A stretch of DNA of 64,000 nt from Mycolicibacterium gilvum (GCF_900454025.1 NZ_UGQM01000001.1:744001-808000), one strand, 5' to 3'. Counted from the stretch's first letter, positions 16,454 to 26,772 are shown. Numbers and translations are program-made. The notes: generated from the sequence alone by a model not told the origin.

Positions 16454-17674
16454 CTATCTCAGGTCCCAGACCTGTACACGTGACCCCGCGGCCACCTCGG
16501 CGGTGTCCTCGTCGAGTTCCAGCAGGCAGTTGGCCGATGCGAGCCATCTCAGATGATGTGATGCCGGCGGCCCGTACCCGGTGACGGTGTCGGTGACGGG
16601 ATCGAACACACCGCGCCGGAACTGCCGCTTGCCGCGCGGCGAGGTCAGGTCCTCGGTGAGCATCGCGGTGCGCCGCGGCCGCTGGGTGTCGGACAGCCCC
16701 ATCGCGGCGCGCAGCGCCGGCCGCAGGAACACCTCGAACGACACCAGCGCGGAGACGGGATTGCCGGGCAGCGTGACGATGGGCGTGCCGCCGTCGATGG
16801 TTCCGCAGCCCTGGGGCGTGCCGGGCTGCATCGCGACCTTGACGAACTCGACCCGTTCGCCGGGTCCGAGCGCATCCTTGACCACCTCGTAAGCCCCGGC
16901 GCTGACGCCGCCGGTGGTGACGATCAGATCGGCGTCGCCCGCGTGGGCGCGCAGCGTCGCGGTGAACGCCTCGACGTCGTCGCCGGTCATCGGGGACGCC
17001 ACCACCTCACCGCCCGCATCGCGGACCGCGGCGGCCAGCATCGCGCCGTTGGACTCGTAGATCTGGCCCGGCTGCAGCGGTGTGCCCGCGGTGACGAGCT
17101 CGGTACCCGTGGACACGACGAGGACCCGCTGACGTGGGATCACGGACAACTCACCCAGGCCGAGCGCCGCCGCGAGCCCGAGCGCGGCCGGGGTGACGAC
17201 CTGGCCGGCGTGCAGCACGGTCGTGCCCTCGGTGACGTCCTCACCGGCGCGGCGGATGTGGCGGCCGACGGGCTTGGACTCCCGGATCGTCACGGTGTGC
17301 ACACCGGCATCGGTGCTCTCCACGGGGACGACGGTGTCAGCGCCGAAAGGTAGCGGCGCGCCGGTCATGATGCGGTGCGCGGTCCCCGGGGTCAGCGTCG
17401 GGATGTCGGTGCGGCCGGCGGGGATGTCCTCGGCGACGGGCAGCTGTACCGGGGCGCTGTCGGTGGCCGCCGCGATGTCCCCGGCCAGCACCGCATAACC
17501 GTCCATCGCGGAGTTGTCGAAGCCGGGCAACGACAGCGGCGCCACCACGTCGGCGGCCAGCGCCAGCCCGAGCGCGTCGGCGAGCGGAACCGTCAGCGCC
17601 GGGCGCGGGGTGATCAGATCGGCGACAACGCGCCGGTGTTCGTCGACGGTACGCATCGCAGAGAGGGGGCTCAT
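16454..17674 (-). CDS. moeA: Molybdopterin molybdenumtransferase MoeA
   Basis: A 406-aa cytoplasmic enzyme that inserts molybdate into adenylylated molybdopterin. Visible motifs are DNSAMDGYAV near the N-terminus, IMTGAPLP, STGTELV, the MoCF-domain TTGGVSAG and LPGNPVSA. The length fits M. tuberculosis MoeA2 (Rv0438c). The ATG at 17674 lies 2 bp after the stop of the upstream SDR gene. The frame extends further upstream, but only inside that gene. Confidence 0.95.
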   Translation of the reverse strand: MSPLSAMRTVDEHRRVVADLITPRPALTVPLADALGLALAADVVAPLSLPGFDNSAMDGYAVLAGDIAAATDSAPVQLPVAEDIPAGRTDIPTLTPGTAHRIMTGAPLPFGADTVVPVESTDAGVHTVTIRESKPVGRHIRRAGEDVTEGTTVLHAGQVVTPAALGLAAALGLGELSVIPRQRVLVVSTGTELVTAGTPLQPGQIYESNGAMLAAAVRDAGGEVVASPMTGDDVEAFTATLRAHAGDADLIVTTGGVSAGAYEVVKDALGPGERVEFVKVAMQPGTPQGCGTIDGGTPIVTLPGNPVSALVSFEVFLRPALRAAMGLSDTQRPRRTAMLTEDLTSPRGKRQFRRGVFDPVTDTVTGYGPPASHHLRWLASANCLLELDEDTAEVAAGSRVQVWDLR

Positions 17675-17676
17675 CG

Positions 17677-18594
17677 TCAGACCCCGTACTTCACGCCGGT
17701 GAGCTCCTCGGACACCGTCCACAGCCGTTGCTGGACCGCGACGTCGTGCGACTTGCGGTTCGACGTCACCAGGACGGGATGGCCGACCATCTCGTTGAAA
17801 CCGGACGGTCCGTAGTACTGCCCGCCGGTGACCCCGGGATCGGTCGCGGCGCGCACCGTCGGGAGGGCGCCGACGGCAGGGGTGTTGGTGACCAGCCCGG
17901 CCAGCTTCATCACCCCGGGCAGGCTGGTGCCCGGGACGTGGCGCATCAGCTCGGTGTTCGAGATGCCAGGGTGCGCGGCGACCGCGATCGTCGGTGCGCC
18001 GCGGGCGGCGAGACGGCGCTGCAGCTCGTAGGTGAACATCAGGTTGGCGAGTTTGGACTGGCCGTAGGCCGCGACCCGGTTGTACTTGCGCTCCCACTGC
18101 AGGTCGTCGAAGTGGATGTCGGCGAGGTTCTTGTGCGCGAGGCTCGCCACCGTGACCACCCGCGAACCCGGCACGTCGAGCAGGTTGTCCAGCAGCAGAC
18201 CGGTGAACGCGAAGTGACCGAGGTGATTGGTGCCGAACTGCAGCTCGAACCCGTCGCGGGTGACCTGCTTGGGCGGGTACATGACGCCGGCGTTGTTGAT
18301 CAGCAGGTCGATCCGGGGGTGCGCCGAGCGCAGCGCATCGGTGGCTCTGCGGACGCTGCCCAGCGACGACAGGTCGAGTTCCTGCAGCGACACGGCGGCG
18401 CCGGGATGCTTGCGGGTGATCGCGTCCAGCGCCTTCTGCCCCTTGCCGGCGTCGCGCACCGCGATGACGACCCGAGCGCCCTTACCGGCGAGCACCTCAG
18501 CCGTCTCGTAACCGATTCCGGTGTTGGCGCCGGTCACGACGGCCACCCGGCCGGACTGGTCGGGGACGTCGGCGGCGGTCCATTTCGATGTCAT
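17677..18594 (-). CDS. Short-chain dehydrogenase/reductase (Rv0439c-like)
   Basis: A retinol-dehydrogenase-like SDR of 305 aa. The nucleotide-binding motif TGANTGIG is at 21-28, NNAG at 100-103, and the catalytic YGQSK has Tyr177 and Lys181. The start has AAGG 6 bp upstream. It leads the SDR-moeA-psd-pssA operon. A close paralogue is encoded at 25160-26071. The substrate is unknown. Confidence 0.9.
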   Translation of the reverse strand: MTSKWTAADVPDQSGRVAVVTGANTGIGYETAEVLAGKGARVVIAVRDAGKGQKALDAITRKHPGAAVSLQELDLSSLGSVRRATDALRSAHPRIDLLINNAGVMYPPKQVTRDGFELQFGTNHLGHFAFTGLLLDNLLDVPGSRVVTVASLAHKNLADIHFDDLQWERKYNRVAAYGQSKLANLMFTYELQRRLAARGAPTIAVAAHPGISNTELMRHVPGTSLPGVMKLAGLVTNTPAVGALPTVRAATDPGVTGGQYYGPSGFNEMVGHPVLVTSNRKSHDVAVQQRLWTVSEELTGVKYGV

Positions 18595-18660
18595 GACCTT
18601 CAACCTAACTTCCGACTGCCTTCCGCTGTGCGCTGCCGCCGCAGAGTTAGGCTCGACCCC

Positions 18661-19143
18661 GTGCACCTGGCCGATCCGGCGCATCCCCCGAGCCGGAAAG
18701 CGCCGCTCGTATGGGCTCTCGGCGCCGCCGTTCCGTGGTCGATCGCGATCGTGGCCCAGGTGCTGTGGTTCCTGTTCGACGGCCGGTTGCCGTGGCTGCA
18801 CATCCTCGCCGCGCTCGGCACGGTCGTCGGTGTCACGGTCTCCGTCGTCGTCGCGCCGCTGTGGCGGTACCGGGTGCACCGGTGGGAGGTCGACCCCACG
18901 GCGGTGTACACCCGCTCGGGGTGGCTGGTGCAGGAACGCCGGATCGCGCCGATCTCCCGCGTGCAGACCGTCGACACCTACCGCGGACCGCTCGACCGGC
19001 TGTTCGGGCTGGCCAACGTGACCGTGACGACGGCGTCGTCGGCCGGTGCGGTGCGCATCGTCGCGCTGGACCTCGACGTCGCCGACCGCGTCGTCGCGCA
19101 GCTGACCGACATCGCGGCGCTCGGGCAGGAGGATGCGACGTGA
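18661..19143 (+). CDS. Bacterial PH-domain (bPH2) membrane protein, short
   Basis: A 160-aa protein with two membrane segments (about 14-36 and 43-62) followed by a bPH2/DUF304 domain. The domain begins near YRVHRWEVDPTAVY and includes RIAPISRVQTVD and RGPLDRLFGL. It is the YdbS-like partner of the next gene, which overlaps by 4 bp (GTGA). The GTG start is weakly supported by a ribosome site. It is divergent from the SDR gene, 66 bp away. The function is unknown. Confidence 0.85.
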   Translation: MHLADPAHPPSRKAPLVWALGAAVPWSIAIVAQVLWFLFDGRLPWLHILAALGTVVGVTVSVVVAPLWRYRVHRWEVDPTAVYTRSGWLVQERRIAPISRVQTVDTYRGPLDRLFGLANVTVTTASSAGAVRIVALDLDVADRVVAQLTDIAALGQEDAT

Positions 19144-20591
19144 CGCCGCAGGCGGACTGGCTGCGGCTCAGCCCCCGCATGCTCGTGGTGCATCCCGTCC
19201 ACGAGGTGGTGCGCCAGATCCCGGTGCTGATCGGATCCCTGGTGGTGGGGTCGGCCACCGGGAATCCACTCTGGGCGGTCGTCGGTGTCGTCCTGATCGT
19301 CGGTTACGGCCTGGCGCGCTGGTTCACCACCACCTACCGCATCGGCGCCGACGAAGTGCAGCTGCGCACCGGGGTGTTGCAGCGCACCGTGTTGTCGGTG
19401 CCGCGCAACCGGATTCGTTCGGTGTCCACCGACGCCCGGTTGCTGCACCGGCTCCTCGGGCTGACCGTGCTCAAGGTCAGCACCGGTCAGGAGGCAACGG
19501 GTGACGGCGTTTTCGAGCTCGACGCGGTGCCGGCCGCCGAGGTGGGGCGCCTGCGGGCCGTGCTGCTGGCGGAGTCGCTGGCCGCTCCTGACGTGGCGCG
19601 CGCCGGCGGGCGCGAACTGGCGCGCTGGCAACCGTCCTGGCTGCGCTACAGCCCGTTGACGTTCACCGGACTGATCACCATCGTCGCCGCCCTCGGGGTG
19701 ATCTCGCAGACCGGAGTGCTTGGCGCGCTGCAGGATTCGCAGATCGTACGCGCCGGCGAGCAGGCGACCGACAGGGTCGGGGTGGCCGTGGCGGTGGCGC
19801 TCGGCGCAGGTGCGGTGCTGGTGGCGTCGGTGGTGCTGTCGGTGACGCAGTCGCTGATCTCGTACGGCAACTTGGTGCTGCGCCGCGACGCCGAGGTCCT
19901 CCATCTGTCCCACGGCCTGCTGCGGGTGCGGGAACGCACCTTCGACATGCGGCGCCTGCGGGGCGGCACGTTGCGGGAGCCGCTGCTGGTGCGGCTGTTC
20001 GGCGGCGCCCGCCTCGACGCCGTGATGACCGGCGTCACCGGAGCGGGCGAGGCCTCGCAGCTGCTACCGCCGTGCCCGCGCGCGACCGCCGAGTCCGTGT
20101 TGATCGACCTCATCGAACAGCCCGCCGCGGTGACCGGTCCGCTGACCGGGCACGGCCGGGCGGCGATGCGGCGTCGCTGGACCCGGGCGATGACGGTGCC
20201 TGTGCTGCTGGCCGCGGCGCTGCTGGTCTGGGCCGTGTTCGACGCGGTCCCACCCTGGGCGTGGGCGCTGCCGGCCGCGGCGGCGGTGGCGGGGGCCTTG
20301 CTGGCCGCAGACCGGGTACGGGCGCTGGGGCACCGGATCGGAGACGGGTGGCTGGTGGCCCGTGCCGGGAGCCTGCAGCGCCGCCGCGACTGCATCGCCG
20401 CGGCCGGCATCGTGGGATGGACGGTGCGTCAGACGCTGTTTCAGCGCCGCGCGGGGGTCGCGACGCTGATCGCGGCCACCGCCGCCGGGGTCAAGCGCTA
20501 CGAGCTCATCGACGTGCCGGCCGACGCGGCGTGGGCGATCGCGGGCGCCACCTCGCCGTGGCTGGCCGCGACCGGCTGGGCACGCCGCTAG
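19140..20591 (+). CDS. Bacterial PH-domain (bPH2) membrane protein, long
   Basis: A 483-aa membrane protein, YdbT-like. It contains repeated membrane hairpins, each followed by a PH-like domain. The first PH copy includes TTYRIGADEVQLRTGVLQR and VPRNRIRSVSTDA. The second starts after about residue 245 (YGNLVLRRDAEVLHLSHGLL). The third is near residue 400 (IGDGWLVARAGSLQRRRDC). It starts at a GTG overlapping the stop of the short partner. The stop overlaps the convergent MerR-type gene. Confidence 0.85.
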   Translation: MTPQADWLRLSPRMLVVHPVHEVVRQIPVLIGSLVVGSATGNPLWAVVGVVLIVGYGLARWFTTTYRIGADEVQLRTGVLQRTVLSVPRNRIRSVSTDARLLHRLLGLTVLKVSTGQEATGDGVFELDAVPAAEVGRLRAVLLAESLAAPDVARAGGRELARWQPSWLRYSPLTFTGLITIVAALGVISQTGVLGALQDSQIVRAGEQATDRVGVAVAVALGAGAVLVASVVLSVTQSLISYGNLVLRRDAEVLHLSHGLLRVRERTFDMRRLRGGTLREPLLVRLFGGARLDAVMTGVTGAGEASQLLPPCPRATAESVLIDLIEQPAAVTGPLTGHGRAAMRRRWTRAMTVPVLLAAALLVWAVFDAVPPWAWALPAAAAVAGALLAADRVRALGHRIGDGWLVARAGSLQRRRDCIAAAGIVGWTVRQTLFQRRAGVATLIAATAAGVKRYELIDVPADAAWAIAGATSPWLAATGWARR

Positions 20592-21361
20592 CTCCGGTCG
20601 GCGTTCGCGTGGATCGCGTCGCGGCAATAGCGCGCGAGACCGGGCAGCCCGAACGATTCGTCGTAGGTCGCGACGTACCTCGGGTCACTGACGTACATGT
20701 CGCCCAGCGTGCGGTGGAAGGCCGGCGGGCAGTCGTAGAACCACCGATTCACGTGGTGGCGGTGTTGCTCGGCCGCGTTCATCGCTTCCTCGGAGTCGGC
20801 AGGCAGACCGGCACGGAAGGCGTCGGCCAAAGCCTTCTCCACGGCTTGCCCCTCGGCTTTGATCCGGACCCAGTCGTCCTTGCCGTACGACGTGGCCCGA
20901 CGCTGCGATTCCTTCCATTCGGCGGTCTCACCCCACTTCTGCTCGGCCTCCGCCTGGTAATCGTCGAAGCTGTCACCGAACAGTTCGCGCATGTCGTCAT
21001 CGGTCATGGGGGTGTTCGTCATCGCGTTCTCCAATGCTTGATCGATGGCCCCGACGAGCTCGGTCAACTCGTCGAGCCGGGACATGACGCGTTCGCGCTG
21101 ACGGCGCAGATGGCTGATCTCGTCGCCCTCGTCCAGGACCGAGGCGATCTCGTCGAGGGACATCTCGAGCCGGCGGTAGACGATGATCTGGGACAGGCGA
21201 GTCAGGTCGGCCGACGTGTACACCCGGTAACCCGAGGCGTTCCGCTGCTCCGGCGTCAGCAACCCGATGTGGTCGTAGTGGTGCAGCGTTCGGATGGTGA
21301 TCCCGAAGCGCTTCGCCACCTCGCCCACGGTGAGCTCTTCCATCCGCGTCTCCTGCGTCAT
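20588..21361 (-). CDS. MerR-family regulator with TipAS domain
   Basis: A 257-aa regulator. The N-terminal MerR helix-turn-helix reads VGEVAKRFGITIRTLHHYD and is followed by a coiled-coil linker (about 75-115). The C-terminal TipAS-type antibiotic-recognition domain includes QKWGETAEW and MYVSDPRYVATYDE. Starts at 21370 (GTG), 21361 (ATG) and 21343 (ATG with GGAG 7 bp upstream) are all possible. Relatives bind small hydrophobic antibiotics; the ligand here is unknown. It is divergent from the HAD gene. Confidence 0.88.
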   Translation of the reverse strand: MTQETRMEELTVGEVAKRFGITIRTLHHYDHIGLLTPEQRNASGYRVYTSADLTRLSQIIVYRRLEMSLDEIASVLDEGDEISHLRRQRERVMSRLDELTELVGAIDQALENAMTNTPMTDDDMRELFGDSFDDYQAEAEQKWGETAEWKESQRRATSYGKDDWVRIKAEGQAVEKALADAFRAGLPADSEEAMNAAEQHRHHVNRWFYDCPPAFHRTLGDMYVSDPRYVATYDESFGLPGLARYCRDAIHANADRS

Positions 21362-21450
21362 ATCGATCACCCTGGTGGCTCACGCTGCGTGAGGGTCAAG
21401 TCCTCAGGGTCCCGAGTTGCGCGAGCCCGCCTGCCGTTTACTGTCGCACC

Positions 21451-22266
21451 ATGGTTGTCGGTGGGGTGCTGTTCGACATCGATGGCGTGTTGGTGACGTC
21501 GTGGAAGCCCATTCCGGGTGCCGCCGAGACCCTGCGGACATTGGCGGACAATCAGATCGCGTGCACGTACCTGACGAACACCACCACCCGGACCCGTTCG
21601 CAGATCGCGGACCTGCTCACCGAGGCCGGGATGGCAGTGCGCGCCGACGAGGTGATCACAGCGGCGGTGCTGACCGCCGACTACGTCCGTGACCGCTATC
21701 CCGACGCGCGGTGCTTCCTGGTCAACAGCGGTCAGATCGCCGAGGACATGCCGGGCATCGACATCGTCTACTCCTCGGAGTTCACCGGCCCCCGAGCGCC
21801 CGAACGGCCCGATGTCGTGCTGTTGGGCGGAGCCGGCCCCGAGTACAGCCACCTGACGTTGTCCTGGGTGTACGACTGGATGGCCCAGGGTGTGCCGGTG
21901 GTCGCGATGCACCGCAGCACGGCGTGGACCACCGTCGACGGGCTGCGGGTGGACACCGGAATGTATCTGATCGGGATGGAGCAGACCTCGGGGCGCAAGG
22001 CCGCCGCCGTCGGCAAGCCGGCACCGGAGGGATTCCTGTCGGCAGCCAACCGCCTCGGGGTGGATCCCGAAGAGATGTTCATCGTCGGTGACGACCTGAA
22101 CAACGACGTGCTCGCCGGACAGGTGGTGGGAATGACCGGCGTGCTGGTGCGCACCGGCAAGTTTCGCCAGGACACCCTCGACCGTTGGGCCGCAGACGAA
22201 TTCGCGATGCAACCGAACCACGTCATCGACTCGATCGCCGACCTGCCCGCCCTGCTCGGGCTGTGA
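21451..22266 (+). CDS. HAD-superfamily hydrolase, subfamily IIA
   Basis: A NagD/PGP-type HAD phosphatase of 271 aa. Motif I is FDIDGVLV (Asp9 nucleophile, Asp11), motif II is near TNTTTRTR, the lysine is in AAAVGKPAPEGF, and motif III/IV is VGDDLNNDV. The cap lies between motifs II and III, as in subfamily IIA. The substrate is unknown. It starts 90 bp from the divergent MerR gene. Confidence 0.88.
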   Translation: MVVGGVLFDIDGVLVTSWKPIPGAAETLRTLADNQIACTYLTNTTTRTRSQIADLLTEAGMAVRADEVITAAVLTADYVRDRYPDARCFLVNSGQIAEDMPGIDIVYSSEFTGPRAPERPDVVLLGGAGPEYSHLTLSWVYDWMAQGVPVVAMHRSTAWTTVDGLRVDTGMYLIGMEQTSGRKAAAVGKPAPEGFLSAANRLGVDPEEMFIVGDDLNNDVLAGQVVGMTGVLVRTGKFRQDTLDRWAADEFAMQPNHVIDSIADLPALLGL

Positions 22267-22303
22267 GGCGATGAGTTCGGCAGCGATGCGCGGTCCAACT
22301 GCC

Positions 22304-22774
22304 ATGACCGAAAACATGATTGTGAGCACGACCGTCGATGCGCCTGTATCCGCCGTCTTCTCCGTGTTGGCCGACCCGGCGCAGCACGCCGCGATCGACG
22401 GCACCGGCTGGGTGCGTGAAGGGCTCGACGGCGAATTCCTCTCGCGGGCGGGCCAGCTGTTCCGTATGGCGATGTACCACGACAACGTCCCCAACGGGCA
22501 CTACGAGATGGTCAACAAGGTGATCGCGTTCGAGCGCGACCGCGAGATCGGCTGGGAGCCAGGGCAGGCCGGACCCGACGGGGTGGTGGGCTACGGCGGT
22601 TGGACATGGCACTACACGCTTGAGCCGATCGGCCCGGCGCAGACCCGAGTCACGCTGACCTATGACTGGTCGGGCGTACCCGCCGAACTGCGCGAGCACA
22701 TCGAGTTCCCGCCGTTCCCCGACACGCATCTGAAGAACTCTCTGGACAACCTCGCCACGCTCGTTGTGAGCTGA
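22304..22774 (+). CDS. SRPBCC-family protein
   Basis: A 156-aa protein of the START/Bet v1-like superfamily, typical of mycobacterial polyketide-cyclase/dehydrase homologues. Visible features are VDAPVSAVFSVLADPAQHAAID at the start (first strand and helix) and GGWTWHYTLEPIG plus TRVTLTYDWSGVP in the later sheet. An ATG at 22271 in frame is possible but lacks spacing for a ribosome site. It likely binds a hydrophobic ligand; no specific function can be assigned. Confidence 0.8.
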   Translation: MTENMIVSTTVDAPVSAVFSVLADPAQHAAIDGTGWVREGLDGEFLSRAGQLFRMAMYHDNVPNGHYEMVNKVIAFERDREIGWEPGQAGPDGVVGYGGWTWHYTLEPIGPAQTRVTLTYDWSGVPAELREHIEFPPFPDTHLKNSLDNLATLVVS

Positions 22775-22802
22775 AATCTCAGCCGTTCGGCCGATTGCCG
22801 AG

Positions 22803-24527
22803 TCAGGCGGTTAACTCGCGCTGCAACACCCGGACCGCTTCGATGCGTTCCTGGAGTTGTTCGCGGGTGGCCGCGGCCACCGGCGGTCCGCCACATCGGC
22901 GGCGCAGTTCGTTGTGGATCCAGCCGTGCGGCCGGCCGGTCCGGTGATGCGCCAGCGACACCAGGGTGTTGAGTTCGCTGCGCAGATCCCGCAGCTGGCC
23001 GTGGGTCGTTTTCGGCGCGGTCACACCGGACTCGGTGCGCTTCTGCATCTGCTCATCTTGCCTGCGGCGCAACAGGTCTCGCATGGACGCGGCATCCAGT
23101 AGGCCGGGGATCCCGAGGTAGTCGGCCTCTTCGTCGCTGCCCGCGGGCGTTGCGGTGCCGAAGGACGATCCGTCGAAGATCACCTGGTCGAGTTCGGCGT
23201 CGGCGCCGAGATACTCGACCTTGTTCTCTTCCTCGCCGGGCTCGTCACGGTTCTGCTCGGCCAGCTCCGCGTCAAGCGGATCCTCCAGCGTCTCGCGGTG
23301 CGGCTTGCCCAGGACGTGGTTGCGCTGGGCCTCCATCTCGCTGGCCAGCAGCAGCAGGTTCGGCACCGACGGCAGGAAGATGCTGGCCGTCTCACCCGCC
23401 CGGCGGGACCGCACGAAGCGTCCGATCGCCTGCGCGAAGAACAGCGGGGTCGACGCGCTCGTCGCGTAGACCCCGACCGACAGCCGGGGCACGTCGACGC
23501 CCTCGGACACCATGCGCACCGCCACCAGCCAGCGCGACGTCCCGGCCGAGAACTGCGAGATGCGGTCCGAGGCGCCCTTGTCGTCGGACAACACGACCGT
23601 CGGCGCCTCGCCGGTGATCTTGAGCAGAAGTTCGGCATAGGCGCGGGCGGCGGTCTGGTCGGTGGCGATGATCATGCCGCCGGCATCGGGGACGTGCTGA
23701 CGCTTGCCCTGCAGCCGTTTGTCGGCGGCCGCGATCACCGCGGGCATCCACTCACCCTTGGGGTCGAGCGCCGCCTTCCACGCGCGCGCGGTCTGCTCGG
23801 CGGTCAGCGGTTCCCCGAGTCGGGCGGCATGTTCCTCGCCCGCGCTGTCGCGCCAGCGCGCCTCGCCGGAGTACGCCATGAACATGACCGGCCGCACGAC
23901 GCCGTCGGCGAGTGCGTCGGCGTAGCCGTAGGTGTGGTCGGCCTGGGAGCGTTGGAACCCGTCGGGTCCGGTTTCGTAGGTGACGAACGGGATCGCGCTG
24001 TCGTCGCTGCGGAACGGTGTCCCGGTCAGCGCGAGGCGCCGGGTCGCGTCGTCGAACGCCTCCCGGATCGCGTCACCCCAGCTCTTCGCGTCGCCGCCGT
24101 GGTGGATCTCGTCGAACACGACCAGTGTCTTGCGGTTCTCCGTGCGGACCCGGTGCCGGCTCGGGTGGCTGGCGACCTGGGCGTAGGTCACGACGACGCC
24201 GTGGTACTCCGACGACGTCTGCGAGTTGGAGTTCGAGAACTTCGGGTCCAGCGCGATGCCGTGGCGGGCCGCGGCCTGCGCCCACTGGATCTTGAGGTGC
24301 TCGGTCGGGACCACGATCGTCACCGCGTCGACCGTGCCCTCGGCGAGCAGCTCGGAGACGATGCGCAGCGCGAAGGTGGTCTTACCCGCGCCCGGTGTGG
24401 CCACGGCGAGAAAATCGCGGGGCCTGGCCGTCAGGTACTTGACCAGCGCCCTCCGCTGCCAGCTGCGCAGCGCCTGGACGGCCGGCACCCCGGCGTCGTC
24501 GGAGATGGGTGCCGTGTCAGCCCGCAC
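22803..24527 (-). CDS. DEAD/DEAH-type superfamily 2 helicase
   Basis: A 574-aa ATP-dependent helicase or translocase. Motif I is ATPGAGKTT (43-51), motif Ia is IVVPTEHLKIQW, motif II is FDEIHHG, motif III is LTGTPFRSD, and motif VI is QAIGRFVRSRR. The C-terminal part is acidic and then helical (LRRRQDEQMQKR). It starts at a GTG with GGGGAG 7 bp upstream. It resembles type III restriction/UvrB-like helicases found alone in actinobacteria. No partner nuclease or methylase gene is nearby, so a general DNA or RNA role is more likely than restriction. Confidence 0.9.
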   Translation of the reverse strand: MRADTAPISDDAGVPAVQALRSWQRRALVKYLTARPRDFLAVATPGAGKTTFALRIVSELLAEGTVDAVTIVVPTEHLKIQWAQAAARHGIALDPKFSNSNSQTSSEYHGVVVTYAQVASHPSRHRVRTENRKTLVVFDEIHHGGDAKSWGDAIREAFDDATRRLALTGTPFRSDDSAIPFVTYETGPDGFQRSQADHTYGYADALADGVVRPVMFMAYSGEARWRDSAGEEHAARLGEPLTAEQTARAWKAALDPKGEWMPAVIAAADKRLQGKRQHVPDAGGMIIATDQTAARAYAELLLKITGEAPTVVLSDDKGASDRISQFSAGTSRWLVAVRMVSEGVDVPRLSVGVYATSASTPLFFAQAIGRFVRSRRAGETASIFLPSVPNLLLLASEMEAQRNHVLGKPHRETLEDPLDAELAEQNRDEPGEEENKVEYLGADAELDQVIFDGSSFGTATPAGSDEEADYLGIPGLLDAASMRDLLRRRQDEQMQKRTESGVTAPKTTHGQLRDLRSELNTLVSLAHHRTGRPHGWIHNELRRRCGGPPVAAATREQLQERIEAVRVLQRELTA

Positions 24528-24643
24528 CCACGACTCCCCTCAGACACCTTGACCGCTTACGCGACGAGAACGAGATGCAGTCTAGGGCAACCCCTTCCGC
24601 GATCGCATATCCGCGGCGTGTTGGTGGCGGCGTGTCTGTGGGA

Positions 24644-25141
24644 CTAGTCGACGAAGTGGTTGTCGTTCTTGTCGAACCACTCACGCCGTTCGTCGTCGGA
24701 CAGTTCACCCAGCTGCGCCAATCCCTCGAAGTAGTGTTCGCGCGGCGCGCCGGGAGCGAACAGGATCAGGATCGACGCGGGCTCGTCGGCGGTGTTGCCG
24801 AAGCCGTGGATGCCGCCGGGCGGGACGTAGAGGAAGTCGCCCGCGTTGCCGTCGACCCACTCGGTGCCGTTGTAGAGCGACAACGTGCCCGACAGCACGT
24901 AGAACGCCTCCGACATCCCGCGGTGGAAGTGCGGGCCGGGACCCCCGCCGCGCGGCGCGATCTGTACCCGGTACAGGCCATAGTCGCCGTCGGTGTCCTG
25001 CTGGCCGGCGAGGTAGTGGTACTGGACGTGGCCGAACGCGTCGTAGTCCGGCGGCTCGTCGGCACGCTTGAGCCACGCACTGACCTCGGGCTGCTCGGCG
25101 GTGTAGCGAGGCGGGGGATAGGGCGGCACGACCAGCGACAT
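24644..25141 (-). CDS. Cupin-domain protein
   Basis: A single-domain cupin of 165 aa. Motif 1 is GPGPHFHRGMSEAFYVLSG with His, His and Glu metal ligands, and motif 2 is GDFLYVPPGGIHGFGN with the third His. This suggests a metal-dependent enzyme or a small-molecule binder. It ends just before the helicase promoter region and starts 18 bp after the SDR stop on the same strand, so it may belong to the operon repressed at 26084-26132. Confidence 0.85.
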   Translation of the reverse strand: MSLVVPPYPPPRYTAEQPEVSAWLKRADEPPDYDAFGHVQYHYLAGQQDTDGDYGLYRVQIAPRGGGPGPHFHRGMSEAFYVLSGTLSLYNGTEWVDGNAGDFLYVPPGGIHGFGNTADEPASILILFAPGAPREHYFEGLAQLGELSDDERREWFDKNDNHFVD

Positions 25142-25159
25142 GGCGTCAGTGTGCTCCGG

Positions 25160-26071
<912 letters not shown>

Positions 26072-26083
26072 CTCAGGTCTCCT

Positions 26084-26132
26084 CGTATAGTGGACAAACG
26101 GGGCGCTGGCCCCGGTTGTTTCCGACTATACG
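26084..26132. promoter_or_regulatory. Palindromic operator between SDR and TetR genes
   Basis: A long imperfect inverted repeat. GTATAGT on the left and ACTATAC on the right form the outer arms, and ACGGGGC/GGCCCCGGTT the inner ones, with small gaps. It lies in the 100-bp gap between the divergent genes and is the obvious binding site for the adjacent TetR protein. Confidence 0.75.
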
Positions 26133-26171
26133 GAACCGCCGCCCCGCTTAGTGTTCGCCAGGAGGGAAATC

Positions 26172-26726
26172 GTGACGCGACCGTTGAGGGCCGACGCGGC
26201 GCGCAACCGGGCGCGGGTGCTCGAGGTCGCCTACGACACGTTCGCCGCCGAAGGCCTCACGGTCCCGATCGACGAGATCGCGCGCCGGGCCGGGGTCGGC
26301 GCCGGCACGGTCTACCGGCACTTCCCGACGAAAGAGGCGCTCGTCGTCGCCGTCGCCGAAGACCGGGTGCGCCGCATCGCCGAGCGTGCACGCACGCTGC
26401 TGGCCGTTGAAGGCCCTGGTCAGGCCCTCTTCGTGTTCTTCAGGGACATGGTGCGCAGCGCAGCGGTCGATCACGGCCTGGTCGATGCGCTGATGAACCA
26501 GGGTCTGGACCTCGAGGCTGTCGCCCCGGGGGTCGAGGCGGCGTTTCTGTCGACGCTCGGCGACCTGCTCTCCGCCGCCCAGGGGGCCGGTACGGTGCGT
26601 CCGGACGTCGACGTCGCGGTCGTCAAGGCGCTGCTGGTCGTCTGCAAGGTCCCCCAGGTCTTCGACAGCGAGGTCACCGAGCGCGTGACGCGGGTGATCG
26701 AGGACGGGCTCCGGCCTCTTCGGTAG
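26172..26726 (+). CDS. TetR-family transcriptional regulator
   Basis: A 184-aa regulator. The N-terminal HTH shows IDEIARRAGVGAGTVYRHFP. The ligand-binding region is helical and variable. The GTG at 26172 has AGGAGGG a few bases upstream, which decides the start over the ATG at 26151. It probably represses itself and the divergent SDR/cupin genes through the palindrome. The ligand is unknown. Confidence 0.9.
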   Translation: MTRPLRADAARNRARVLEVAYDTFAAEGLTVPIDEIARRAGVGAGTVYRHFPTKEALVVAVAEDRVRRIAERARTLLAVEGPGQALFVFFRDMVRSAAVDHGLVDALMNQGLDLEAVAPGVEAAFLSTLGDLLSAAQGAGTVRPDVDVAVVKALLVVCKVPQVFDSEVTERVTRVIEDGLRPLR

Positions 26727-26737
26727 GCCGGTCCGAC

Positions 26738-26765
26738 CTTGCACTCGCCCTGGTCGAGTGCTAAG
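26738..26765 (+). promoter_or_regulatory. CIRCE element 1 (HrcA site) before groEL2
   Basis: TTGCACTC, a 9-bp spacer, and GAGTGCTAA. It matches CIRCE (TTAGCACTC, N9, GAGTGCTAA) except for one base missing in the left arm. It is the binding site of the heat-shock repressor HrcA. Confidence 0.88.
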
Positions 26766-26772
26766 AATGCTG

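Noticed and set aside
22803..24527. Helicase as part of a restriction or defence system
   Set aside because: No methyltransferase, nuclease or other defence gene is adjacent. The neighbours are a cupin and an SRPBCC protein.
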